A stretch of DNA of 6,273 nucleotides, taken from NCBI GenBank assembly GCA_021772555.1, contig JAJFLT010000232.1, positions 1-6,273 on the forward strand, read 5' to 3'. The position numbers and the translations under genes were made by a program. A model generated the notes under the pieces. That model had not been told where the DNA came from. It ran no database searches and was given only the letters and a program-made list of their open reading frames with translations. The stretch comes from Opitutales bacterium. Its GTDB lineage: Bacteria; Verrucomicrobiota; Verrucomicrobiia; Opitutales; UBA2987. How positions within the stretch are numbered: the stretch's first letter is position 1; each line of letters starts with the position of its first letter. Positions 1-6,273 of this stretch are shown here, piece after piece.

Positions 1-287
1 TGGCGGGAAAGACCGGGACAACGCAAAAAGTGATCGATGGAAAATATTCTCACAACCACCATGTGGCCACTTTCAGCGGCTTTTTCCCCGCCTCCCGGCC
101 TCAGTTGGTCATCACGGTGATCGTGGACGATCCCGAATTTCCCGGCACTGCTTACGGCGGTCGGGTGGCTGCGCCCGTATTTAAAAACGTGGCCGAGCAG
201 CTTATACAATACCTGGCTATCCAACCGTCGGCTCCCATCGGAGAAACCCTTGCCTTTACGGAAAATACACGTGCCAGAAACTTTTAA
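1..287 (+). CDS. ftsI: FtsI / class B penicillin-binding protein, C-terminal end (partial)
   Basis: This is the 3' end of a septal peptidoglycan transpeptidase (PBP3/FtsI type), which cross-links stem peptides outside the inner membrane during division. The frame is open from base 3 and reads AGKTGTTQK at once. KTGT is the third active-site motif (KTG box) of penicillin-binding transpeptidases, so only the last part of the catalytic domain is visible. After it come features typical of the FtsI tail: DGKYSHNHHVATFSGFFPA, a hydrophobic strand LVITVIVDDP, and YGGRVAAPVFKNVAEQLIQYL. It ends in TAA at 285-287. The SxxK and SxN motifs, the membrane anchor and the start lie to the left of the window. 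Its position just upstream of murE is the standard dcw order and favours FtsI over other class B PBPs. The family is certain; the assignment to FtsI rests partly on context. Confidence 0.93.
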   Translation, partial: AGKTGTTQKVIDGKYSHNHHVATFSGFFPASRPQLVITVIVDDPEFPGTAYGGRVAAPVFKNVAEQLIQYLAIQPSAPIGETLAFTENTRARNF

Positions 288-375
288 AGATTTAACCTTT
301 TCCTCAACCCGATCAGACCTTCTTATGGATCGTGAGACGGAAAATACTTTTTGTAACTTGAGTTCGCCCCAACCA
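288..375 (+). other. ftsI-murE intergenic gap, the only sizeable spacer
   Basis: This 88-base stretch separates the ftsI stop from the preferred murE ATG. The murE frame stays open through all of it and further back into ftsI, with an in-frame ATG at 325 and a TTG at 250. I see no convincing promoter, terminator hairpin or Shine-Dalgarno sequence. The 11-mer acggaaaatac occurs here (337-347) and also at 258-268 inside ftsI, which is probably chance. The stretch may be an untranslated leader or may encode a short N-terminal extension of MurE. Confidence 0.5.
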
Positions 376-1860
376 ATGGAGCCACGCCTTGATGAATTTC
401 TTAGGGGAATCCACCTCGATGATCTCTGGGGAGATGGCGGTTGCCGGGTGAAAAGCCTCGCCACTGATAGCCGCAGGGTCGCTCCCGGAGCCCTTTTTTT
501 CGCCCTTCCGGGATTGAAAACAAACGGGGATAAATTTATACATGAAGCCATCCAACGAGGGGCTGTGGCCATTGTCTCGACCAGCCCTCCGACGCACAAT
601 GAAGGTATCTGTTGCGCACAGGTTCAAGATATCCGCGGTGTTTTAGCGCGGGTCGCGGGCAGGTTTTACCGGCACCCGGAGCGCGAACTCGAGATGGTGG
701 GGATCACCGGCACTAACGGCAAAACCACCGTAGCCCATCTGGTGCAGTATTTTTTGACGGCAACCGGACTGCGTTCGGGAATGCTCGGCACCGTAAAATA
801 CGATATGGGAGGGCGGACATTGCCTGCTGGCCGGACAACTCCCGAGGCGCCTGAAATATACTCCATGCTGGCGAAAATGCGAAACTATGGGTGCCGTCAT
901 GCGGTCATGGAGGTGAGCTCGCACGGCATTCACCAACGACGAGTGGAAGGGATTCCCTACAAGATTGCCGCCTTTTTAAACCTCACGCAGGATCATATCG
1001 ACTACCATTCCTGCATGGAGGAATATTTCGAGGTCAAGGCGAGCCTCTTTACCGGCCAAACCGGTGGGATCCCGCAAACAGCCGTCGTCAATATCGATGA
1101 TCCATTCGGACGTCGTCTGGTGGAAAAAATTCCCTCGGACAGCCTGTTGATCACCTTTGGAGAGAGCCCCCAGGCCGGTTTTCGCGCTGTCAATCTCGAC
1201 CTGAAAGCCGACGGAACCACTTTTGATCTCCTCTCCGAAAACCAGACATTTCCGGTCGTTTCCCCTTTGCTGGGCCGTTACAACGTAAGCAATTTATTAG
1301 CCGCGCTGGCCATTTGTCAGAACCTCGGTTGCGACCTGCGGAATCTGATCGAACACCTCGGTGGTTTCGGTGGAGTTCCCGGACGCATGGAGAAGGTGGA
1401 CGCCGGGCAGCCCTTCAATGTGCTGGTCGATTACGCCCATACCGACGATGCTCTCAAAAACGCTCTCGACATGTTGCGGGCCATCACGCCGAGAAGATTG
1501 TTGGCGGTTTTTGGTTGCGGGGGGGACCGCGACAGAAAAAAACGGCCGCTCATGACCAACGCGGTAATGGATCGTTGCGATTATTGTTGGGCCACCTCGG
1601 ATAATCCCCGCAGCGAATCTCCCGGCGCCATTTTCGAGGACATGAAGGCAGGCGTGATCCATCCCGGCGGCATCAATTTTGTGGAAGGCCGTCGGCACGC
1701 CATCAGCCTCGCCCTGGATAATTGCAATCCCGGAGACTGTCTCCTCATTGCCGGAAAGGGTCACGAGACCTGCCAGGAAATTGCCGGATCGGTCCTGCCC
1801 TTCGATGACCGTCTGGTGGCCATGGAACTTTTACGAAAAAAAAGACTGATACAATTCTGA
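376..1860 (+). CDS. murE: MurE, UDP-MurNAc-L-Ala-D-Glu:meso-diaminopimelate ligase
   Basis: A cytoplasmic Mur ligase of 494 aa that adds the third stem-peptide residue to UDP-MurNAc-L-Ala-D-Glu using ATP. The N-terminal UDP-binding domain has DSR at 31-33 and PGALFFALPG. The ATPase domain has the P-loop GITGTNGKTT at 109-118, TTPEAPE at about 154, EVSSHGI at 179, and DHIDYH at 206-211 followed by K221, which aligns with the carbamylated lysine of the family. The C-terminal domain carries GRMEKV, DYAHTDDAL, FGCGGDRDRKKRP, DNPRSES at 409-415 and AGKGHE. DNPR is the known signature for meso-diaminopimelate; lysine-type enzymes differ there. The length fits the family. The ATG at 376 is chosen because it puts the first conserved helix (LDEFLRGI) where MurE proteins normally begin; ATG 325 and TTG 250 are alternatives. 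There is no Shine-Dalgarno sequence, and the leader is C/A-rich. murF follows after 13 bases. Confidence 0.96.
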   Translation: MEPRLDEFLRGIHLDDLWGDGGCRVKSLATDSRRVAPGALFFALPGLKTNGDKFIHEAIQRGAVAIVSTSPPTHNEGICCAQVQDIRGVLARVAGRFYRHPERELEMVGITGTNGKTTVAHLVQYFLTATGLRSGMLGTVKYDMGGRTLPAGRTTPEAPEIYSMLAKMRNYGCRHAVMEVSSHGIHQRRVEGIPYKIAAFLNLTQDHIDYHSCMEEYFEVKASLFTGQTGGIPQTAVVNIDDPFGRRLVEKIPSDSLLITFGESPQAGFRAVNLDLKADGTTFDLLSENQTFPVVSPLLGRYNVSNLLAALAICQNLGCDLRNLIEHLGGFGGVPGRMEKVDAGQPFNVLVDYAHTDDALKNALDMLRAITPRRLLAVFGCGGDRDRKKRPLMTNAVMDRCDYCWATSDNPRSESPGAIFEDMKAGVIHPGGINFVEGRRHAISLALDNCNPGDCLLIAGKGHETCQEIAGSVLPFDDRLVAMELLRKKRLIQF

Positions 1861-1873
1861 ACCCAATCCAGCC

Positions 1874-3295
1874 ATGTCTGAATACGATCCCCAACAATTG
1901 AGCCGGTGGGCGCAGTCCCGATGGACGGGCAAAGTCTCACAACCCATCACCGGATTTTGTATAGACACCCGCAATTTGCAGCCCGGGGAGGTCTTCGTCG
2001 CCCTCAAGACACCGCGGCGGGATGGTCACGATTTTCTCGAATACGCCACACGGCGCGGGGCATCGGGGGCGATTGTCTCCAAGATCGACACCAGCCTAAA
2101 ACTGCCGCAATTGCTGGTGGACGATCCCCTCGATGCCTTGCAAACCATCGCCGCCAAATGGCGCCAGCAATTCGAGGGTCCGGTCATAGGGATTACCGGC
2201 AGCGTGGGTAAAACTTCCACCAGAGAGCTGCTCACGCTTCTCCTCGGAGAAGAGGGAGTGCACCGGACGGAGGGAAATCTGAACAACCAGATCGGGGTGC
2301 CTCTGTCCCTGCTCGCCATTTTTCCGGACCGGCACCGTTGCGCCGTGGTGGAAGCCGGGGCCAATGCTCCCGGTGAGCTGGAAGTTTTAGCCAAAATCAT
2401 CGATGCCACGGCCAGCCTCATAACCGGAATAACACCCGCCCATCTCGAGGGTTTCGGCACGATCGATCAGATAGCGCGCGAAAAAGCCTATCTCGGCTGT
2501 TACACCCGGCCAGATGGAACCGTTATTTTCCCCCACTATTGCACCCAGTTCTCCAGTTTCGATAATTTTCCCGCCACGTCCATCATCCTGGCGCCTGAAA
2601 ATACCTCGGGGCCGATCAACCTGCCCGCCTCCCAGGTGGTTTTCTGGAATGAGAACCGGGGCAGTCGAACCACTCGCGGTTGCTGCCTCACACTAAAGAA
2701 ATCACCCGAGGGGGAAAAGCAGTTCGATTTACCTCCGGTCAGTCCCGGGATGGTTTGCAATGCCGCCTTGGCCATTGTCATGGCGGGGCAAATGGGAGTC
2801 AGTGACGAGAGCATTCAGGAAAGGCTCAACCGCTGGCGCCCGGCCAGCCTGCGCGGTGAAATCATTCAATATGGAAAAACCCTTTACTACGTCGATTGCT
2901 ACAACGCCAGCCCCGCCTCCATGGTCGATGCTTTTGCCTCCTTCGAACTCAACATGCCACCCGAATTGCCTCGCCGCTATGTGCTTGGTTGCATGGCGGA
3001 ATTGGGCGAGCAGTCACCCGAACTGCATATCGAAGTCGGCGAGCAGTTGAAACTGCGCCCACAGGACAAAGCCATGATTTGCGGTGTGGATGCCTCCAGC
3101 CTGCGCCGGGGCCTCATTTACGCCGGCAATCGCGAAGATCAGGTCGTTATTTTGGACACTCCCGACAACGCCCGTGAGGAATTGGCCGGATTCGAAGGGG
3201 CCGTTCTTCTCAAAGGGAGCCGTACCTATCAATTGGAAAATTTGCTGCCCGGCACGGAAGTTAATCTCGAGATTGAAAATCGAAAAGCATGTTGA
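1874..3295 (+). CDS. murF: MurF, UDP-MurNAc-tripeptide:D-Ala-D-Ala ligase
   Basis: A cytoplasmic Mur ligase of 473 aa that adds D-Ala-D-Ala to the UDP-MurNAc-tripeptide, completing the pentapeptide precursor. The N-terminal domain has DTRNLQPGEVFVAL (D31-T32-R33). The central ATPase domain has the P-loop GITGSVGKTS at 106-115, the MurF hallmark GNLNNQIGVPLSLL from residue 134, E160 in VVEAGANAPGE, and TPAHLEGFG with H190 followed by K204. The C-terminal domain has VDCYNASPASM (D341), VLGCMAELGEQSPELH from 370, and LLKGSRTYQLE near the end. These exclude MurC, MurD and MurE. Some usually conserved positions differ: Cys373 stands where most MurF proteins have Asp (VLGDM-ELG), and the segment before NAALA reads PGMVC rather than the common G-H-x-x-x-N. 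The frame is intact, so I take these as lineage variants. The ATG has no Shine-Dalgarno sequence. The stop codon overlaps the mraY start region. Confidence 0.96.
   Translation: MSEYDPQQLSRWAQSRWTGKVSQPITGFCIDTRNLQPGEVFVALKTPRRDGHDFLEYATRRGASGAIVSKIDTSLKLPQLLVDDPLDALQTIAAKWRQQFEGPVIGITGSVGKTSTRELLTLLLGEEGVHRTEGNLNNQIGVPLSLLAIFPDRHRCAVVEAGANAPGELEVLAKIIDATASLITGITPAHLEGFGTIDQIAREKAYLGCYTRPDGTVIFPHYCTQFSSFDNFPATSIILAPENTSGPINLPASQVVFWNENRGSRTTRGCCLTLKKSPEGEKQFDLPPVSPGMVCNAALAIVMAGQMGVSDESIQERLNRWRPASLRGEIIQYGKTLYYVDCYNASPASMVDAFASFELNMPPELPRRYVLGCMAELGEQSPELHIEVGEQLKLRPQDKAMICGVDASSLRRGLIYAGNREDQVVILDTPDNAREELAGFEGAVLLKGSRTYQLENLLPGTEVNLEIENRKAC
3289..3295 (+). other. murF/mraY overlap (translational coupling site)
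   Basis: The sequence atgttga holds the mraY ATG and, four bases further on in another frame, the murF TGA. A ribosome ending murF is positioned to restart on mraY. No Shine-Dalgarno sequence is clear upstream, only an A-rich stretch (gaaaatcgaaaagc). Coupling is an inference from the overlap. Confidence 0.7.
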
Positions 3296-4389
3296 GCTAC
3301 CTGGCAGATCTTGAAGAATGGTTTGGGCCGTTTCGTCTTTTTCGTTACATCACATTGCGCAGCGTTCTGGCCGCCGGAACCGCCCTTATATTCGGTTTTG
3401 TCCTGGCTCCTTGGCTTCTGAGAAAATTACGCGCTTTCAATGTTTCCCAAATTTTGAGGGAAGCCTCCGAAGTGGGTGATCTAGCCTCTTTGCACGCCGG
3501 GAAAAAAGATACCCCGACGATGGGAGGGCTCCTCATTTTTGCATCTATCATGGTCAGTACCCTTCTTTGGGCACGGCCCAATATCTATGTCCTGGTGGCG
3601 CTCTTTGTTTACACAGCTCTTACCACAATCGGATTTGTCGACGATTATTACAAAATCACGCGCAAAAGCAGCGGAGGTCTCTCCAGCCGGGCCAAACTGT
3701 TTTGGCAAGCGGTGGTTACCTTTGCCGTCCTCGCCGTTTTGATGTTAAACGGCCAAACCAGTTTGTTGATGTCGGAATTGTGGGTACCCTTCGTTAAGGA
3801 GCCATTGATTCAATCGATGCCCATCTGGTTTCTGGCGATTTTTCTTTTTCTCGTCCTCGCCGGTTCCAGCAACGCCATCAACCTGACGGACGGTATCGAC
3901 GGGCTGGCCATTGGTTGCACCGTCTCGGTGGCGTTGGTTTACGGCATCATGGCCTACGCGGCGGGCCATATCCTCATTTCGGATTACCTCTTCATCAGCA
4001 ACGTGCCGGGGTCGGGCGAACTGGCTGTAATTTGTGCGGCCACGGTCGGGGCCAGCCTGGCCTTTTTATGGTACAACGCCTATCCGGCCGAGGTTTTCAT
4101 GGGCGACACCGGTTCGCTCGCCCTGGGCGGTTTGATAGGTATCATCGCCTTTATGATCCACCAACCGATCACCCTTATCATTGTGGGGGGAATTTTTGTT
4201 ATGGAGGCCCTCTCGGTCATCATACAGGTCGTTTCTTACAAGACCCGGCGCAAGAGGGTTTTTCGCATGTCTCCCATTCACCATCATTTTGAGCTGAAAG
4301 GCTGGGCCGAGGCAAAAGTAGTCATAAGATTTTGGATATTGTCTTTGATTTTTGCCATCAGTGGTTTAGCAACATTGAAGCTTCGTTGA
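3289..4389 (+). CDS. mraY: MraY, phospho-MurNAc-pentapeptide transferase
   Basis: A polytopic inner-membrane enzyme of 366 aa that transfers phospho-MurNAc-pentapeptide from UDP to undecaprenyl phosphate, making lipid I. About ten hydrophobic segments are visible, as expected for the family. The motifs come in order: FRYITLRS near the N-terminus, KKDTPTMGG at 72-80, GFVDDYYK with the Asp pair D118-D119, NAINLTDGIDGLA at 195-207, MGDTGSLALGG with catalytic D273, the histidine motif PIHHHFELKGW with H331-H333, then VVIRFWILS and the ending LATLKLR, which is standard for MraY. The first cytoplasmic motif has Asp74 where many homologues have Gly (KxGTPTMGG). The ATG at 3289 lies inside murF, so the two frames overlap by 7 bases and translation is probably coupled. 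murD starts 14 bases after the stop. Confidence 0.97.
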   Translation: MLSYLADLEEWFGPFRLFRYITLRSVLAAGTALIFGFVLAPWLLRKLRAFNVSQILREASEVGDLASLHAGKKDTPTMGGLLIFASIMVSTLLWARPNIYVLVALFVYTALTTIGFVDDYYKITRKSSGGLSSRAKLFWQAVVTFAVLAVLMLNGQTSLLMSELWVPFVKEPLIQSMPIWFLAIFLFLVLAGSSNAINLTDGIDGLAIGCTVSVALVYGIMAYAAGHILISDYLFISNVPGSGELAVICAATVGASLAFLWYNAYPAEVFMGDTGSLALGGLIGIIAFMIHQPITLIIVGGIFVMEALSVIIQVVSYKTRRKRVFRMSPIHHHFELKGWAEAKVVIRFWILSLIFAISGLATLKLR

Positions 4390-4403
4390 AACAAACCCAC
4401 GCC

Positions 4404-5702
4404 ATGAACTCAGTTGTTACAAAACTACTGGAACGCCCCGGCCCGCCGGTGGCCGTATTGGGCGACGGGGTGAGCGGAAAAGCCGCCCAAAACCTCTTGT
4501 GCCGCTTGGGTTTGACCTCCGTTTTGTATGATGAGCGTCCTTCCGATGGAAGGATTGATAGTTTTGACCAGGAAAAGGCTCAAAGACACTCTTTTGTCAT
4601 ATTCAGCCCCGGTTTTAGGCGCGATCATCGCTGGCTGCAAATGGCTCGCCCCGCCGGTTGCCAATGCTTCAGCGAGCTCGACTTCGCCTCCATGTTTTTC
4701 CGGGGCGAGGTAGTTGCCATAACGGGAACCAACGGCAAAACGACCTCGACCGAATTTTTGGCCGAAGCCTTCCGAAAAATCGGCCGTCAGGCCTATGCGG
4801 TGGGCAATAACGGTTGCCCGCTTTCCACTTTGGCCGGGAAAGAAAACAGCGATAATCAATTGGCTGTTTGCGAGGTGAGTTCGTTCCAGGCGGAGACTTT
4901 ACGCCATCTTAGCTGCCACGCTCTATTATGGACCAATTTCCAGGAAGACCATCTTGATCGCCATGCAACTATGGAAGCTTATTTCACGGCCAAATGGAAT
5001 CTGGTCCATCGCTTGGCGCATAAAGACTCCCGTTTTGTGGCGGGGGAGAGCGTTTTGGCCGCCGCCCGGCGCTATGGATTGCCACTGCCAACAAACGCTT
5101 TCATCGTTTCGGAAAATGAAGTATCCATCTGGCCTATGCCTGCTCAATCCGCCTTTGCCGCAGCGCCTCAGGCCTCCAATCTCGGACTGATCAGGCAATT
5201 CTGGAAATTGAGCGGACACCCGGAAAATGTTCTCAAAAATTGCGCCGAATCTTTTCCTGCTCGCAGGCATCGCTTAAGCCGTGTTTGTGAAATCGATGGC
5301 GTGTCCCTCTGGAATGATTCCAAGGCCACTAATTTCGCCGCCGCTCAGGCGGCGCTGGAATCGTTTTCCGGCCCCGTGCATTGGATTGGCGGTGGCTGGA
5401 ATGGTGGCGGTAAGTTGACTGCATTTGCCCGCCACATGGCCGAAAAAGCGCGGGCGGCCTATCTTATTGGCGATACCGCCCAAACCATTGCCCGGGAATT
5501 CAGTCGGGCCTGTTCCCCTGCCCGCGTTTGCCGGAACCTGAAAGAAGCGGTGGCCGAGGCCATACGAGCAGCCCAACCGGGAGAAGCCATCCTTTTCAGT
5601 CCGGGTTTTTCCAGTTTTGACATGTTTGAAAATTATGCCCATCGCGGAAAATGCTTTGAAAAAACCGTTTTGGGTTTGAAGAAAATCCACCCTGATTATT
5701 AA
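4404..5702 (+). CDS. murD: MurD, UDP-MurNAc-L-Ala:D-glutamate ligase
   Basis: A cytoplasmic Mur ligase of 432 aa that adds D-glutamate, the second stem-peptide residue, to UDP-MurNAc-L-Ala. The N-terminal Rossmann-like domain begins VAVLGDGVSGKAA (G20-D21-G22-V23-S24-G25), typical of MurD. The ATPase domain has AITGTNGKTTSTEF (P-loop about 108-114), GNNGCPLS, CEVSSFQAETL, and DHLDRH at 182-187 followed by K197, aligning with the carbamylated lysine. The C-terminal domain has NDSKATN at 304-310, WIGGGWNGGGKL, and SPGFSSFDMFENYAHRG from 399, the family's C-terminal signature. The length is close to the usual 430-450 aa. The frame is open back to 4332 inside mraY, but ATG 4404 is preferred because it places the Rossmann strand at the usual distance and leaves a short 14-base gap. 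There is no Shine-Dalgarno sequence; the leader is acaaacccacgcc. Confidence 0.96.
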   Translation: MNSVVTKLLERPGPPVAVLGDGVSGKAAQNLLCRLGLTSVLYDERPSDGRIDSFDQEKAQRHSFVIFSPGFRRDHRWLQMARPAGCQCFSELDFASMFFRGEVVAITGTNGKTTSTEFLAEAFRKIGRQAYAVGNNGCPLSTLAGKENSDNQLAVCEVSSFQAETLRHLSCHALLWTNFQEDHLDRHATMEAYFTAKWNLVHRLAHKDSRFVAGESVLAAARRYGLPLPTNAFIVSENEVSIWPMPAQSAFAAAPQASNLGLIRQFWKLSGHPENVLKNCAESFPARRHRLSRVCEIDGVSLWNDSKATNFAAAQAALESFSGPVHWIGGGWNGGGKLTAFARHMAEKARAAYLIGDTAQTIAREFSRACSPARVCRNLKEAVAEAIRAAQPGEAILFSPGFSSFDMFENYAHRGKCFEKTVLGLKKIHPDY

Positions 5703-5730
5703 TTTCCCTATCACCTCCATCCCTACACCA
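5703..5730 (+). other. murD-lysM spacer, pyrimidine-rich, no terminator
   Basis: A short C/T-rich spacer between murD and the LysM gene. It has no hairpin and T-run, so read-through from murD is expected. It has no Shine-Dalgarno sequence. It holds atcacctcc at 5710-5718, which reads like the anti-Shine-Dalgarno end of 16S rRNA in the sense direction. The last 13 bases before the ATG contain no G. Confidence 0.6.
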
Positions 5731-6273
5731 ATGAAATTAACAAAAATCTTTGCCATAGTCTTTAGCCTGCACCTCTGCGCCATCTGTTTTCTCTTTGTAT
5801 TACCGGGTTGCGCCACAAAGGATAAAAAGGCGGATACCGACAAAAAATCCACCCTTGGAACCGACGACGATGAAATGGCTGCGCCACCGGCTGGAAGGGA
5901 CGTCCATCCGGATTTTAATGCCGGTTTGACGGGTTCGGGGGAACCCACCGCCAGCCAACCCGCAGGAAGATACCCGCCCACCAGGCCCAGTTGGGATTTC
6001 CAGAGCGACACGACGGAAGATACACCCCGGGAAATTCTCCAGCCGGCCCCGAAATTACCGCAACCCACGGACACCACCAGACCGGAAGAAAATAAGGGCA
6101 TCCAGATGTACACAGTTCGATCCGGAGACACCCTTAGTAAAATTGCCAGAAAGTACGGGACCACCGTAGCGAAACTGAAAAACGCCAATGCCCTCGAAAG
6201 CGACCTCATCCGCATAGGGGATCCACTCATCATTCCGGGCGGTTCCGGCCCACCGCAAAAGGCCCCAACGGCT
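5731..6273 (+). CDS. LysM-domain lipoprotein, NlpD-like position in dcw (3' end outside window)
   Basis: The frame is open from ATG 5731 to the window edge: 181 codons, no stop seen. The start is MKLTKIFAIVF, a short basic n-region and a hydrophobic core, ending in the lipobox LPGC with Cys27 as the likely lipidated residue. Residues 28-125 form a low-complexity, hydrophilic linker rich in Asp, Pro and Thr (for example GTDDDE and AAPPAG) with no recognisable domain. Residues 127-169 are a complete LysM domain: YTVRSGDTLSKIARKYGTTV, then LKNANAL, then IRIGDPLIIP. LysM binds the GlcNAc-containing glycan of peptidoglycan. After it GGSGPPQKAPTA looks like another linker, so a second LysM or an enzymatic domain could follow. 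Residue +2 is Ala, which by the enterobacterial Lol rule would suggest the outer membrane. Placement after murD, where Chlamydia has nlpD before ftsW, supports a role in septal wall binding or hydrolase control. No catalytic domain is visible, so I give no gene symbol. Confidence 0.88.
   Translation, partial: MKLTKIFAIVFSLHLCAICFLFVLPGCATKDKKADTDKKSTLGTDDDEMAAPPAGRDVHPDFNAGLTGSGEPTASQPAGRYPPTRPSWDFQSDTTEDTPREILQPAPKLPQPTDTTRPEENKGIQMYTVRSGDTLSKIARKYGTTVAKLKNANALESDLIRIGDPLIIPGGSGPPQKAPTA

Noticed and set aside
258..347. The 11-mer acggaaaatac repeated at 258-268 and 337-347, considered as an operator pair
   Set aside because: There are only two direct copies, one inside ftsI coding sequence, and similar gaaaata strings occur elsewhere in the window. 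Nothing indicates regulation.
1519..1525. A run of seven G within murE, considered as a phase-variable contingency site
   Set aside because: It encodes the conserved CGGDRD motif in an essential gene with an intact frame, so the run follows from the protein sequence.
1297..1764. A 155-codon open frame on the - strand within murE
   Set aside because: It is antisense to the essential C-terminal domain of MurE, including DNPR, and has no family features.
1836..1843. A run of eight A near the murE 3' end, in the phase of a slippery heptamer (A AAA AAA)
   Set aside because: A -1 shift adds only a short tail ending at the TGA at 1899 in a frame other than murF's. The shift into murF's frame meets TGA at 1847. 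No MurE-MurF fusion can result, and no stimulatory structure is evident.
2026..2460. A 144-codon open frame on the - strand within murF
   Set aside because: It is antisense to the MurF P-loop and GNLNNQIG region and its composition is that of a shadow frame.
4332..4403. Upstream extension of the murD frame into mraY
   Set aside because: The extra residues have no MurD homology and would overlap the conserved MraY C-terminus. ATG 4404 places the Rossmann motif at the normal distance.
5703..5730. Possible terminator after murD
   Set aside because: There is no stem-loop or T-run, and the next gene starts within 28 bases on the same strand.
5274..6233. A 319-codon open frame on the - strand spanning the murD 3' end, the spacer and the LysM gene
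   Set aside because: It lies antisense to the conserved MurD C-terminal motifs and to a complete lipobox-plus-LysM protein on the + strand. Its translation shows no recognisable domain. It is a shadow of coding bias.

Overview
The window is a contiguous piece of a bacterial division and cell wall (dcw) cluster. All genes are on the + strand and packed as an apparent operon: the 3' end of ftsI (class B penicillin-binding protein), then murE, murF, mraY, murD and the start of a LysM lipoprotein gene that runs off the right edge. There are no RNA genes, mobile elements, CRISPR arrays or recognisable terminators.

Region by region: 1-287 is the FtsI C-terminus, beginning at its KTG active-site motif. 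288-375 is an 88-base gap, the only sizeable one, in which the true murE start is slightly uncertain. 376-1860 is murE, 1874-3295 murF, 3289-4389 mraY (overlapping murF by 7 bases), 4404-5702 murD, and 5731-6273 the LysM lipoprotein (open at the edge). The gaps after murE are 13, -7, 14 and 28 bases.

The genes form one pathway. MurD (D-Glu), MurE (meso-diaminopimelate, judged from a DNPR motif) and MurF (D-Ala-D-Ala) build the UDP-MurNAc-pentapeptide in the cytoplasm. MraY moves it onto undecaprenyl phosphate to make lipid I. FtsI cross-links the finished wall at the septum. The LysM lipoprotein probably binds peptidoglycan outside the inner membrane.

The organism looks like a Gram-negative, diaminopimelate-type bacterium of moderate GC. 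Two things suggest the PVC superphylum, possibly Verrucomicrobiota: a LysM protein directly after murD, as with nlpD between murD and ftsW in Chlamydia, and start codons with no Shine-Dalgarno sequence, preceded instead by C/A-rich, G-poor leaders. This placement is an inference. The metabolic content is ordinary and I see no undescribed system. The points worth a second look are the leader pattern, the LysM gene at this place in the cluster, the murE start and a few substitutions in MurF and MraY motifs.
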